Numbered from the stretch's first letter, positions 51,195 through 62,855 are shown. The stretch: DNA of 64,000 nucleotides from Reticulitermes speratus (GCA_021186555.1 JAJKFL010000330.1:31598944-31662943), one strand, 5' to 3'. Numbers and translations are program-made. Notes: generated from the letters alone by a model not told the origin.

Positions 51195-51583
51195 CAGGGT
51201 TATTCAAAATGATTGTCGGGGTTTTAACAACTTGTCATACACAATACACTTCAGATAGCAGTATATGTATTTTTTTATTTAATAGAACAACACTCCAAGT
51301 TTTTGTGACATACCTTACAGGTGCTCTATATGTGCACCCTTTGTGATTCTACAAACATCAACACGATAATCGAGTTCTTTCCAAACTTTTTCTAGCATGT
51401 CAGCGGTGATGGTTTCAATGGCTGTTCTGATTCGTACCGTCAGTTCCGGGATACTTGCGGGAAGAGGAGGAACCTAAACCTGATCCTTGACGTAACCCCA
51501 TACAAAGAAATGACATGGGGTTGCATCTGGAGAACGAGGTGGCCGAGTTGTTAAAACCCCGACAATCATTTTGAATAACCCTG
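51195..51583 (-). mobile_element. 389-bp mariner-like deletion derivative, copy 2
   Basis: The same length, 40-bp terminal repeats and TA target as the copy at 28205, but in the opposite orientation. The transposase tail reads on the minus strand from about 51540 to 51325 (PPRSPDATPCHFFVWGYVK, ADMLEKVWKELDYRVDVC) with an in-frame stop in the VPPLP region. Both copies arose from the same deleted progenitor. Confidence 0.9.
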
Positions 51584-52007
51584 TATAATGAGCCAAACTA
51601 CAGCAATGACTTATCCGAATTTATTTCAAATCATTCCTAAGTACAGGGCCACTACATTTTGTTACTGTCACTGCCACATATTTTAAACCTGGTACAATAA
51701 TTTAAACACCCTTCATTATTGACATAAAGAGCTGACTTTCTCTCGTTCTATTCTTTTAACAAACTTTCTTAATGCCATATAATACAGTCTAAACCATTAA
51801 ATCTTCAACGGGAACTTAAATATTAAATTATATTACCACAACCATACCATTCTATAAGGCGAAAAGGGGTCGACCATCTTTATTCAGTGAAGGGCAAATA
51901 CGAGAAACGTGTTATCTCTAGCAAATTGTAGTAATTAGATAAATAGTAGTTTCGAATATCGTATTCCCACACCAAAACGTTACCAAAACATGATTTTGGA
52001 AACTGCC
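51584..52007. other. Non-genic AT-rich stretch
   Basis: Nothing recognised. Confidence 0.4.
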
Positions 52008-52017
52008 ACCACAAGAC

Positions 52018-52285
52018 TTTTTTTTTTGTATAGCTCCACAGCTCTATATGGGCCTGGGCCTCCTCGTTTCGTCGAGGTTTCATGGTCACACATATTTGAG
52101 ACACACCACAGTCGGTAGGACTCCTCTGGACGAGTGATCAGCTCGTCGCAGAGACCTCTACCTGACAACACACAACACTTTACAAGAGACAGACATCCAT
52201 GCCCCCGGTGGGATTCGAACCCGCAATCCCAGCAAGCGAGCGGCCGTAGACACACGCCTTAGACCGCACGGCCACTGGGATCGGA
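52018..52285 (-). mobile_element. tRNA-derived SINE, family C
   Basis: It runs from the A-tail (T run at 52018-52027) to the head at 52205-52285 (GGGATTCGAACCCGCAATCC, GCACGGCCACTGGGATCGG). A 10-bp exact duplication, ACCACAAGAC, lies at 52008-52017 and 52286-52295. Confidence 0.9.
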
Positions 52286-52359
52286 ACCACAAGACATCTA
52301 AGGATTAATAATTCATAATAATTGGCGTACAGCACGGACGTGAGTACATTTAAGAGTCT

Positions 52360-52437
<78 letters not shown>

Positions 52438-52443
52438 TACTAC
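52360..52443 (+). repeat. (TAC)n microsatellite
   Basis: Roughly 27 units, ending in CCACCACTACTACGG. Confidence 0.95.
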
Positions 52444-52656
52444 GGCATAACAGTCCAGTTTAGGGCTCTAACCTCCTCATTTAAGGGCACTAAAACTTTA
52501 AAAAGCTTTCGGTCTCGGCCAGTAGTTTGAAATGCAAACCCAGAGTCACTGAAATGTTAATATAATACCCGACCACAATTCACAAATTAAAAATAAAGAA
52601 AAAAAAACCGATCACAATTTAGAAGTCCTCGGTACTGGACAGATATTTCTTTCATA

Positions 52657-52880
52657 TCCCGATGGTGTCACTGGATTTTTTCATTGACATAATTCTTCCG
52701 GCCGCACTATGGCCCTGGGGTCGACTCAGCCTCTAACAGAAATGAGTACCAGGAATATTTCCTCGAAGGTAAAGGCGGCCGGTGCGTAGGGCTGACAACC
52801 TTACTACCTTCATGTGCCGATTGTCTAGAAATCTGTGAGCCTCAACCTCCTGGAACCCTAAGGGCCTGTCCGGGCCTGTG
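52657..52880 (+). mobile_element. Truncated SINE, family A
   Basis: It starts just after the B box (TCCCGATGGTGTCACTGG) and ends GGGCCTGTCCGGGCCTGTG. Both ends are incomplete. Confidence 0.75.
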
Positions 52881-53450
52881 TTGTACGATCATCAGAGAAC
52901 AATTACGAAATTATTTCAAGATCCTGCTTAACCATAAATTCTTCAAGAGGGCACCAAGGTTTCCGCGGACATAGGGTTGTCGATCCGTCCAGAACTGAAT
53001 ATGAAGTGTGTGCACACTGTAAATTACGTTCCATTCGAGGACGTCTCCCACTTCTGACTCGACTGCTATGCACGACTGAATCGTCTAAGTTTTCAATTGC
53101 CTTATCCCAACACTTTTAACAAGGCAACTTTCTCTTCAGGCTAAACACAGGAGCTTCTACATAAAGAGCGAATTCAAAGAGCGATGAGCTAGCATGCTGT
53201 GTTTTCATGCCAACACTGTGGCCTCTACAAGAACAGCAATCAAATGATCAAATGAGTGGGAAATCGCTGCACAGATCGACAGAATAACTCAGTGGTGCAA
53301 ACTGTGACACATCGGTCAAGCAAGGTTGGCTACAGCAACACACTCCACCTGTCCATTCTCTTTTTTATTGAGGCATATATTAGTGGGGTGGGGGGAAATA
53401 TGAAAAGTCAGGAAAACTGAAAAACAATCACGACGTATGTTAAGTTATAG
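52881..53450. other. Non-genic stretch
   Basis: Nothing recognised. Confidence 0.4.
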
Positions 53451-53454
53451 GATG

Positions 53455-53735
53455 ATATGGGAGGGGCATGTGGCACGTATCAAAAAAGGAAATGCTTACA
53501 GGGTTCGGTGTTGAAACCCAAAGGAAAGAGACAACTTGGAAGACCAAGGGATAGAAGGGAAGTTAAAACTGAAATGAATTTTAAAGAAATCGAAATGGAT
53601 TAATCTGACTCTGCTTAGTGATAAGTGGCGAGCTCTTGTGAAAGCGGCAATGAACCCTCGGCTTCCATAAAATGCTGGGAATTCCTTGACTAGCTGAGGA
53701 ACTGTTAGCTTCTCACGAAGGACAGAATTTTGGAT
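53455..53735 (+). mobile_element. LINE 3' fragment (family L-RVP)
   Basis: GGGGCATGTGGCACGTAT, GAAATGCTTACAGGGTTCGG, CAACTTGGAAGACCAAGGG, AGTGGCGAGCTCTTGTGAA and CCTTGACTAGCTGAGGAACT are in family order. The coding part shows several frame changes. Confidence 0.7.
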
Positions 53736-53861
53736 CTATTTGCGCCTTTCTTTTTCGTTGAGTCTAGAAAACTGAAATCATAGGTCATATTGGAGTGAGA
53801 TATTGATTATACGTCGACCAATTAGACCTCTCACAAATTTTAAAAAAGTCCAATTAACAAA

Positions 53862-54395
53862 ACATATTTTTAGGTGCGTTCTCAAAATTGCGAAGAGCGA
53901 CTATTAGCTTCGTCATGTCAGTCCGTCCGTCTCTCCGTCCTCATGGAACAACTCGGCTCCCACTGGACGAATTTTCATGAAATTTGATATTTGTGTATGT
54001 TTCGAAAATCTATCGAGAAAATTCAAGTTCCATTAAAATCTGACAAAAATAATGGGTACTTTACGTAAAGACCCATGCACATTTATGATAATATCTCGCT
54101 GAATTCTTCTTAGAATGAGAAATGTTTCAGACAAAAGTTGTAGAGAAAATCAAAACACACATTTTATATTCAATAACATTTTTCCGAAAATCGTGCCGTT
54201 TATGAGATAATGTGGAAAAATATGGTAGAGCCAGACAGACCACAGATGGCAATATAATACGGCGCATGCGCTTTGCATGCTGGATAACTAAGGCTACAGA
54301 CACACACTCAGAATATGTAATACTTATTGCTTTTCCACGGCAACAATGGTTACGCGAACGCGCCTGAATGTTACGTTTATACGTACATTGCCTGT
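53862..54395 (-). repeat. Dispersed repeat R2, second copy
   Basis: It matches 18290-18815 in order and orientation. It lacks the S1-like part found at the left of the other copy. Confidence 0.65.
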
Positions 54396-54815
54396 CTCGT
54401 TTAAAATTAAATCATTCTTATAGTGACATTTTAATATTTATTCTGTGAATATAATCACGACGATTCGAAAATTACACTTATTCCTCCCATGCTTACTTAG
54501 TTTCCACTCTCAACATATTTATTATTTATATCTTTAACCATGGTATCTCAAACAATTCAAAAACTATGTGTGTGCGTATCAAGTTGCTGGTATAAAATCC
54601 CATATTTATGCCTTCAAAATCATTAACACTGCACCTCCCTCAGCTTTTTGGTGTTACACGTCCTGACCTATTTCAACTAAAAACCAAATTCCAAAATATA
54701 AATTTTATAGCAAATTGATACGAGTTTCTGTATGGGGGATGGCCCCATCGCAAGACGTTTACCTACAAAAAACAACATAAATACAGAACACTTGGACATA
54801 CATTCATATTCCGAG
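54396..54815. other. Non-genic AT-rich stretch
   Basis: Nothing recognised. Confidence 0.4.
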
Positions 54816-54819
54816 CAGA

Positions 54820-55237
54820 GTTTTTCCTGTCCGGGGTTTTTCCCCTTTGATCCATTTTTGTACTGTTTAAATCCTTTCGTCCTTCATGTCAACTTACGTT
54901 CTATACTATCGTCCTTACAACAAACAGAACACAAACATCCATGCCCCCGGTGGGATTTTTTTTTGCCTGTCCGGGGTTTTTCCCCTTTGATCCATTTTTG
55001 TACTGTTTAAATCCTTTCGTCCTTCATGTCACTTTACGTTCCATACTACCGTCCTTTCAACAAACACAGACATCCATGCCCCCGCTGGGATTCGAACCCA
55101 CGATCCTAGTAACCGAGCGGCCGAAGACCCACGCCTTAGACCGCACGGCCACAGGGATCGGCAATTCGAACCAATGATCCCAGCAGTAGAGCGGTCAAAC
55201 GCAGTAAGTGTTTACAACACACAGCTACTGTGATCGG
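54820..55237 (-). mobile_element. SINE family D with a second SINE D inserted in its head
   Basis: The outer copy body (CCTGTCCGGGGTTTTTCCCC, CTTTGATCCATTTTTGTACT) stops at GGTGGGATT (54950-54957). Its head resumes at 55164 (AATTCGAACCAATGATCCCA, CTACTGTGATCGG). The inner copy (54958-55163) is complete, with head CTGGGATTCGAACCCACG. Family D shares the tRNA-like head of family C but has a different body. Confidence 0.75.
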
Positions 55238-55520
55238 TAACAAACACTGCTGCTATACCGATTTATTGAGTCTGAGAAACAGGAGTCGCTTCAGTTATTA
55301 ATCCTTTTTTTTTAAAAAAATCCTAAGCAGGATTCTCATTACGCATGGCGTCGAGTTATAGACACGATACAGAAAATAAGACGCCAACTTAGTTGAGGTG
55401 TCACGTATCCATAAACAGGGAACAGTGTTTATGGTTTCCCACCAAACTTTTGTTTTAGAACTGAAATGAGAGACATGGAACGTTGTAACATTTAAAGCCT
55501 TAATTTTCTTCTAACATAAT
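55238..55520. other. Non-genic stretch
   Basis: Nothing recognised. Confidence 0.35.
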
Positions 55521-55524
55521 ACAT

Positions 55525-55645
55525 GTGTCCCTTTTGTTGTGTCCCTCAGCATGGCGGCCGTCACAGTGCATACCGGCTGATGCAGGATTTCTATGCGATT
55601 AAGATGCCGTGCTCAGAGACACGATAAAACGGACACTCGTATTTA
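55525..55645 (+). repeat. Dispersed repeat shared with 47160-47275
   Basis: See the other copy for matching blocks. Flanks do not match. Confidence 0.5.
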
Positions 55646-55671
55646 GAAATTCATTTCATGCCTCTACTGCG

Positions 55672-55870
55672 TATTAATTACGAAGACCAATCGGTTAATG
55701 TTGTTTCAGAAAATATTCGCTTTTATCCCTATATTCATAATAAACCCATACATACATTGTGTGGATTAAATTCTGAGTTTCTGGATGTTCAAGCAAGTGG
55801 TATAGCATATGCAGAAAATACAGTGTTTCAGAGGGTTAATTTTCTTCAAGGACTGGTGTTGTATGACCTG
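55672..55870 (+). repeat. Diverged S1 unit
   Basis: The order is CAATCGGTTAATGTTGTTTC, TTCGCTTTTATCCC, ATACATTGTGTGGATTAAAT and GCAGAAAATACAGTG. This resembles an S1 monomer, though identity is low. Confidence 0.35.
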
Positions 55871-55919
55871 TTTTTTTGGTGCAAACTCACGCACTGGGAA
55901 AGAAGAGAGGAATGAAGCA

Positions 55920-56335
55920 TTTAGATGATGGATGAGACCATCTCTTTAGCAGTAAAGCTTAGTCTAATGATGCCTGTATTTGAACATTTAAAAGCTTCAC
56001 ATACACCAGTCACAAGAAATCAATTTCGCACAGACTAAAAGCTTTTAAATCAAGAGTCGCTTTAGACAGGCAGAAAAAAAAAAGGTGAAGTGGAAAGTAC
56101 TTCTGAAAACTTTGACCTATGACTAGAAAACAAGTTTGGCTTCGACGTCAATTCTTCTCAAAGTTATTGGCCATGTCATAATGTTTAGTTTATGTGTCAG
56201 AAGCAATACCGACGTGAAAATTAACTGTCATAAAAAATTTAATACCAAACTTCAGAAAACCGTAATGAAACAGCTGAACGTATAGCGTCCGTTTATCTTC
56301 GGCCACACGGGATTTCATTCTACACCGAATATCAT
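55920..56335. other. Non-genic stretch
   Basis: Nothing recognised. Confidence 0.4.
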
Positions 56336-56337
56336 AT

Positions 56338-56535
56338 TTCCCTGATGATGGAGACAGATTGTGTCTCAGAGACGTCGGGACGTCGATTCCTGAACCGCCT
56401 GGTGGCCCGAAAATGTATCGCCATTACACTGACCATTAATTAGGACTATTTTGTGCGTTATGGCACCTTGAAGCCCGAAAGTGGTTTCCACGTTTCTGAA
56501 GTACTTGCTGCCTCCATCTTCAGGAAAGAGGACAC
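56338..56535. repeat. HH-like inverted pair, diverged
   Basis: On the plus strand, TTCCCTGATGATGGAGACAG with GTGTCTC and GAGACGTCGGG keeps CTGATGA and stem II. On the minus strand (56489-56530), CCTGAAGATGGAGGCAGCAA and AGAAACGTGG keep CTGAAGA and GAAACG. Both miss part of the core. They face each other about 130 bp apart. Confidence 0.45.
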
Positions 56536-56639
56536 AGACAGCAGAATTCTCCAAAATGCACAACGGAACCATCGTAAAATCCTCAGATTTCATTTGTTGT
56601 TTCCTTGAAATGTATTCAAAATTTCAATACTAGCTTTAC

Positions 56640-56705
56640 TAACTAACTAACTAACTAAACTAAGTCCATGGAGCACAGTCCTTCTTGAGAAGCTAACAGG
56701 TTTAC
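56640..56705 (-). mobile_element. LINE 3'-end fragment (family L-RVP)
   Basis: The (AACT)n run at 56636-56660, then CCATGGAGCACAGTCC and TTCTTGAGAAGCTAACAGG, are the reversed 3' end of the family. Only about 65 bp remain. Confidence 0.6.
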
Positions 56706-57790
56706 AGAGACGAAATAACGTGAGGTGGCATTGAAACAGACTCCCTCAGACAAATGTTAAGAATAATTTCATCTAAAAAGTGCTTGTATACCCTTCCTTA
56801 CCAACCCTCCCAAATATTCACGAATATAAAGTCTCATACAACGCTACACAACAGCGGGAAAATCCTAAAATTCAGATGGAAATATGTTTCTTTCTTCATC
56901 CTTATGATCAATAAATCACCTTTCTTTCGATAAAAAATTTAAAAGTGAAAAATCCATATTACTTTCTCTGTTAGAAAATTAACGTGTAAATTAACGTCCG
57001 TGACTCAAGAGAATGCAGTTGACCTTCAAAGCTTGGGTAAAGCCTTTTAACACTCGCGACGACGGTCTGGGGAAAACATATACGTCCTGTCAAACACATG
57101 AGCCTCTATCACTGCATTACGTATTTCTTTTGGTTAAAACAAGCCTAAAATCAAATTTATGCATTGTTCTAACCACACAGAACACTACAGAAAATACACT
57201 GTTATTATCGTAGACGCAAAAAACACGACTTCATTTCAGCCCATCGTATTTTTAACTGGAATACATCGGTGACTGGTCACAAAAAAGAGACGGTCGTCTT
57301 TCCCCAGCGCAAACCACTGCCAAGGTCAACTGCAAACTCCACAGTCAGTATCTATATATCTTTATCCTTTAGATGACACACTTACAAGCACAGTGCTGAC
57401 ACCTGTGCGAGTGCGTGAAAACTTTTACGGTGTGAAAAAAAAAAACAATATAGCGCACACAAATACTCAAACAACATGCATACCTATTCACATACTGTAT
57501 ATTATGTTATAGGGCCTTATACAGGAGTACCTGATGCACATATGTAACAAAAATTACATATTTTCCACAAAAAAACATCGTATTAGAATTTTAAAATATT
57601 CCCCACTGGTGGCGCTATTCCAGTCGCCATAACGTGGGAAAATTTGGGGCTTCAAAATTAAGGCTACAAATTATATGATGAGTTTAAACAGTCCGTGACT
57701 CACTTATTCGAAAGAAAATTGCATGATAACTTCAGAAGTCCCTTCTCTTGCAAATATTGAAAGTCGTATAAAAGGCACTTCAGCACTGTA
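56706..57790. other. Non-genic stretch
   Basis: Nothing recognised beyond short AT-rich runs and a possible S1 scrap near 57170. Confidence 0.35.
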
Positions 57791-57841
57791 ATTCGAAAAG
57801 CGGTAAAGGTAAAGGTAAATCTCTCCCTAGAACAGGCCACG

Positions 57842-58245
57842 AAGGCCCAGAGGGAGAGTAGAGGTATATCTCTACTCTTTCTTTAACCCTGGCACTAGAT
57901 GGGGGTGGGTGGTCAACGCCACGCCCCGGCCGCTTTACTCCCGGGAAAGATACCCACTGTATGGGAGGTTGGGTGGGCCCCAGGGCCGGTCAGGACGGCA
58001 GCGAAAAATCTCGCCTTCACCGGGATTTTTTCCTTTGATCCATTTTGTACCTTTAGATCCTTCCCTCCTTCTTCATGTCACTTATGTTCCATAGTACTGT
58101 CCTTATACAACAAACACAACACAAACATCGACGCCTCCGGCGGAATTCGAACCCACAATCCCAGCGCGGCCTGGGATCGGCTTTTTCGATCCCCGGACCG
58201 TCCAGCCCGTAGCGAGTCGCTATACCGACTGAGCTATCCCGGCTT
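57842..58245 (-). mobile_element. SINE family F interrupted by SINE family D
   Basis: The family F body (57842-58031) and head (58181-58245; CCCGTAGCGAGTCGCTATAC, CGAGCTATC-like) are split by a family D copy at 58032-58180 that has a shortened head. The break lies in the F element's B box (GGGATT / CGATCC). The 160-codon open frame across the region is an artefact. Confidence 0.8.
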
Positions 58246-59395
58246 CGAAAAGCGGTACAGTACAGAGTCATCACTTATACCGACAGGCGTTCTTTTGTGT
58301 TACTTTACTAAAACAGCCGAAATGCAATGCAATCCCTTCCAATCCTGTGGACTTTACAGGCAAGAACTCTTCTGGCGGTGAAGTTAAGAAAGGAAACCCT
58401 CTTTTAAATAATTGTTTTCTATAGACAAAATACCAAACACAGGTAGTCTAACCAGCTGAGCTCCATAAGGGCGTGAACAGCTGCAGTCGGTACGGCGTGG
58501 CCACTGTTAGGCTCATCTCGGAACGGCCGGGCAGCGTTATACCTCTTTGAAAAACACTTAAAGTCTGCTGAGATCAAATTTATAGCTTCAGCCATTGTGG
58601 TCGTTTTTGAAACGGGGGGAAAAAAACGGCTTGGTGGTTCCTGGGCAGTGCTTCCCGTCTTGACCTTTCACCCTCACAACGACTAACAAATAATCTGGTC
58701 ACTACAGTACGTTTCAAAAGGAGGTTTTCTTTTTTTACATGTAAATAGAAAACCAACGTAGGTAGACCCACTTTATGTAGAACTCTGGGTCACAACCAGA
58801 ACATGCGGTCCATCGTCGTTAAACTAGCCTGTCAGCTGTCTCGTAAAAACATGGCAGGAAATGTACACAAACCATTAACGAGACAAGTTGCTGGTCAGAA
58901 TCCAATAGAGGAGCGCGTGTTCGCTTCTGAGCTACTGTCAACACCACCTCTTTCTGATTGGACCGCGAGAATGCGACGTCATGGAAATACATGTTCTTAA
59001 ATGGACGACATTCAGACTACAGGCAAGAGTTGTTTTGCTGCCCATTAACTGACAAAGACGGTCTAATATCTGTCTAACTCTAAGGCTGAAAGGGATTCGT
59101 CATCATGTACAAAATACATGCGTAATATTGCTGTAGGTTTCCATCCACATTATGTCATACTTAAAAATAACGCAAGTACTGGCAACATAACAAACTCAAA
59201 AAGTATGAAATAAAACATCGATCACTATAACTTTCCCCATAATACTTTTTTCCCTGTGGATATATATTGCGCAATATTTGTTTCAAACACGTGATTCAGG
59301 AGAGATGGTTAAATGTCTGTAACAAACTTACGTTATACGATTTCGGAGCACAGAAAAAGCTGATTGATTGTTTAAAAACCAATCTTTTTTTTCTT
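58246..59395. other. Non-genic stretch
   Basis: Small frames only (65 codons at 58803-59000, for example). No repeat was recognised. Confidence 0.35.
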
Positions 59396-59628
59396 TTCTT
59401 TCCAATGGCTCGACAGCCCCTTGGGGGCCTAGGCCGCCTCATTTTTCGAGGTTTCACGATCACACACTTTTGAGACACACCACACTCGGTAGGACTCCTC
59501 TGGACGAATGATCAGCCCGTCGCAGAGACCTCTACCTGACAACACACAACACTCACAAGAGACAGACATCCATGCCCTAGGCGGGATTCGAACCCACAAT
59601 CCCAGTAAGTGAGCGGCCGTAGATCGGC
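59396..59628 (-). mobile_element. tRNA-derived SINE, family C
   Basis: Body CACTCGGTAGGACTCCTCTG, GAGACCTCTACCTGACAACA and head B box GGCGGGATTCGAACCCACAA. The very 5' end of the head is shortened (GCGGCCGTAGATCGG). Confidence 0.8.
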
Positions 59629-59712
59629 AAAATCAATCTTAGTATTAACAAGTTCTCAATACCGAATTACGTCAGGTAAACATAAATTTGTCCCTGTCCA
59701 TTCAATGGAGTG

Positions 59713-59797
59713 ATACAGGGGGAGTAGACGTATAGCTCCACTTATTCTTAACCTCGGCACTAGACGGAGGTGAGTGGTCAACTTCACGGTCCAGCTC
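59713..59797 (-). mobile_element. SINE family F 3' fragment
   Basis: GGGGAGTAGACGTATAGCTC, CTTAACCTCGGCACTAGACG and GTGGTCAACTTCACGGTCC. The head is missing. Confidence 0.65.
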
Positions 59798-59944
59798 TGT
59801 ATGCGATTTATCAGATAAAATACGGTACTTGTACACTGCAGCAAAAACTTGAGTTAATAGCCTATTTACACACAAATGTAAATAAAAAGATGCCGAATTA
59901 TCTTAGATTTTTTTTTTGGTGTGATCTTAAGACTCAAATCATTG

Positions 59945-60100
59945 GCCATGTCACGCTTCAGGCGGTCAGTCACTAGCTTCTGACAGCGTAGGCTCCGGTT
60001 CGACCTCATGGCTACAACATGGCGCTGGGATACGATACCTTTCCATTATTTCCTTCCTCTCCTCACAATTTTCACTCCACAAATGTTCCAAACGCAGTCA
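59945..60100 (+). mobile_element. SINE family E, diverged
   Basis: GGCCATGTCACGCTTCAGGC, TAGGCTCCGGTTCGACCTCA and TTTTCACTCCACAAATG follow the family E order. It lacks the central TGTGGGATTTGTGGTGG block. Confidence 0.5.
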
Positions 60101-60600
60101 TTTGTAACACTGGGGCTGGTATATTACATCCATTAATGCCACAGTACAAAGGGACTCCCCTGTCCCCCCCCCACAACCTCCCCCCCCCAAAAAAAACAAA
60201 AAACTTCCAATCTCGCAGTCTTCACTGAGGATTTCAATTTGAACGCAGCATTTGTCGGTTTTTACAGAATTTTCTCATAACCCTGTGATTTGAAACTTCT
60301 GTAAACCAATTTCGGCAGACCTGCCGAATAAACATGCTCCATATATCAACATATTCAAAATGATAAAGACATAATATACAAAACCAAGAACAAATAACAG
60401 CCAAAGATATAGATGTAACACAGCGACCCATACTGCTGCATTTTACCATTTTACCATTTCGACACGAAATTTTAACGAATTTTTAACGATTTTATACTCG
60501 GTGCTTTCATATACGTTTTAAACTCTGATTTTATAAGTGAATGGCAATTAAACACTAAGATATTACATAACAATAAGGACAGAAATACCATTGGATGTAA
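60101..60600. other. Non-genic stretch
   Basis: C-rich and A-rich runs at 60164-60200. Nothing else. Confidence 0.4.
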
Positions 60601-60618
60601 ATATATGTAGTTTTGAGA

Positions 60619-60664
60619 ACCCCCTGATGATGGTTTTTGCATAAACCGAAACATATGTAGGGGT
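60619..60664 (+). ncRNA. Type I hammerhead ribozyme, best copy
   Basis: ACCCC (60619-60623), CTGATGA (60624-60630), stem II GGTTT/AAACC, GAAA (60648-60651), CATATG, TA (60658-60659), GGGGT (60660-60664). Stem I is five perfect pairs and every core position matches the consensus. Stem III is three pairs or fewer, so efficient cleavage may need dimers. It is the strongest ribozyme candidate in the window. Confidence 0.85.
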
Positions 60665-60790
60665 CTATTGATATGCAATAAAAAGTAAAATTGAAGTGAA
60701 TTTTGTCGGTGTTTTATGAACAGTGAAATGTGAAATATGCACGGCGAGACTAATATGAAATATTGAAAATAAATTCTCATTAATCCCAGA
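60665..60790 (+). repeat. HH-A repeat tail
   Basis: TGTCGGTGTTTTATGAACAG and ATATGCACGGCGAGACTAAT correspond to the GTTGGTG...TGCACGGTGAA tail of other copies. Confidence 0.55.
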
Positions 60791-61860
60791 AGAAGCCCGC
60801 CAGATTTAAATCTTAGTGTACCAAGTCTCCAATTTACGTCAGGATCACAGTTCCATCACGGATAAATAAGAGAACTATCTACGAAGGTCCCATGTTAAGA
60901 AAACCTTTTCGTGTTAATGTTTTGTTAAAGGCAGTTCATATATAATACCAATAAATGACACAGCTACACCCTGCCAGTTACAAATTTTCAAAGTCAATAC
61001 ATTTTTATTCTTTGTACTCGTTGGGTTAGGGATACTTCAGATTAGGCAACATGAACAAGTCATATGGAGTGCGGATATTCGAAAATTATGTATAGCAGGG
61101 TTAATTTCACAAAGTCTCCAGCTTTCAGGTGAAGGCTGATATCACAGGTCGGAAGAGTGCGCGAAGTAGTGTGTGCGTAGATCAGTGTGTTTCTGCAACC
61201 AGAGCGGCGGAGGTGCCAGTATTGGTCTGCTTACGTAGCAGCCACAGAGGACGTAAGGCTTGTGAGACTCGTGCTGAAGGTTGTCATGCAAAATGACGGG
61301 GAATTTGTGGATTTAATCCTGCTATACTCTGTATCAACATTTAAACAAGTTTAAAATATACGATTTATGTAAAAATACCCTTCTTTGGGAGCAACTGTAT
61401 GAATGAAAGTTAATCGGCGTTACAGAAGATAGGTCACTTGTGTAATGTCGGGTCCAGGAAAATTATTCTAGTGCAGATACTGTTCAACTCTTACGACGAA
61501 AACAGTACCTAGATCTGTGGCTGTAGGTAAAGCCTTTGCTGGATATGTCAAGGGAGCATACTCTGTTCAGAGCTGAACACGAAACACACCGATGGGTCTT
61601 CGATATTAACAGTGCCTCAGGAATTCATAAGACAGTCGCCTCTATCCCCTTACGCAATAACGTTCGGGGGCCAAACGTGACTCGTGTTCTAAAATGGGGG
61701 GTACCCTTTCACACAGGGAATACTGTATAATAACACAACTGATATTCAAGGTTTGAAACAAATCAATATCCACTAGCAACGAATGGAAAAAGTCGACATG
61801 TTTGATTCACTACACGTAGATTCTTCAACTGCCTTTCTGTTAAAGATAAATTATACACAC
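60791..61860. other. Non-genic stretch
   Basis: Nothing recognised. A 64-codon frame at 61536-61730 has no recognised domain. Confidence 0.35.
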
Positions 61861-61864
61861 ATAA

Positions 61865-62045
61865 ACACGTATTAGCCACGTGGCGTCATATGACGGGCCA
61901 CCATGTTATTCACGCGTTACTCCACTGCCTCTTTCATCTGTCGTTTCTTTATTATTAGGGCAAATAAAGCGCTAATTTAATCTATCGCAGCTCTGTCGTT
62001 TGTGTTACTTGCATGCTCAACTGTTTCTTCAGCCTCAAAAGTATA
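61865..62045 (-). repeat. Dispersed repeat R3, inverted copy
   Basis: TCATATGACGGGCCACC, TCATCTGTCGTTTCTTTATT, ACTTGCATGCTCAACTGTTT and CTTCAGCCTC match 48880-49040 in reverse. Confidence 0.55.
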
Positions 62046-62855
62046 CCAATATTGTAGCTGGAAGAACAGAAATAAGAAGCTATCAAATTAGAAAAGAATA
62101 TTTTATTTTATTAATGCATGGTTTTTGCCTAATTTGCCTCCTAAATGCGGCTTCAGAAGCTCGTTTCGTTGGCCACCCCTGATACATAGAACTGAATGAT
62201 ACGATGATTAATGAATTGGAAAGGATGTGGACGGAAATGGCCGTGGCCTAATCTGAGGTACTGGACACATGCTTGAAGGGACTGAGGAATATCACCAAAA
62301 CCCTCTGTCAGAAATGCGGGCTTGGGAAATAGAACCGAGCCCAGGAACTTCCAATAACGTAGTCGGAGTGCTATTTGCTAGGCCAAGATGAGATGTAAAT
62401 GTTGCAGAACGTACGGAATGTAACCCTTACATCTGGCTTTGTGGGGTTCAGCCGGATGACGTCAAAGCTGTTTCAAATACGCCGTAAATTTCAGTTGCCG
62501 CCTTCAGGGTTAATGAGATGTAATTTACATTCTGTGTTACATAGAGATTTACTATATTAAGGGCCATTCTTAATCAGGAAAATTATAAAAGTCCGATGTG
62601 AATTTCACGTAGAGTAGACCAAAGGGTGCTCGTACTAGGCTAGTAAGGGCCAACATTAAACTGGCCAACAAAACTCAGTATTGGCCACTCTAATCAAGTG
62701 AAAAGTTTAGGAAATAAAACACGTATATGAAGTCAGACCTTCTCATTTTGTGTTCACTTTATACAATTCGCGCAAAAAAAAAATAGGATTGAAAATTATA
62801 GGCATTAAGGCACGGCCATTTTTGTCATCAGTGGTTGCGCCGACTGGCCTGCCCA
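62046..62855. other. Non-genic stretch
   Basis: GAATTGGAAAGGATGTGGAC near 62214 echoes 32344. Otherwise nothing recognised. Confidence 0.35.

Noticed and set aside
57899-58381. 160-codon plus-strand ORF
   Set aside because: It crosses two nested SINEs and runs antisense to both; no domain.
3343-59628. Several stretches with tRNA-like A and B boxes that could be called tRNA genes
   Set aside because: They lack proper cloverleaf folding and anticodon arms, are followed by conserved SINE bodies, and several are flanked by target duplications.
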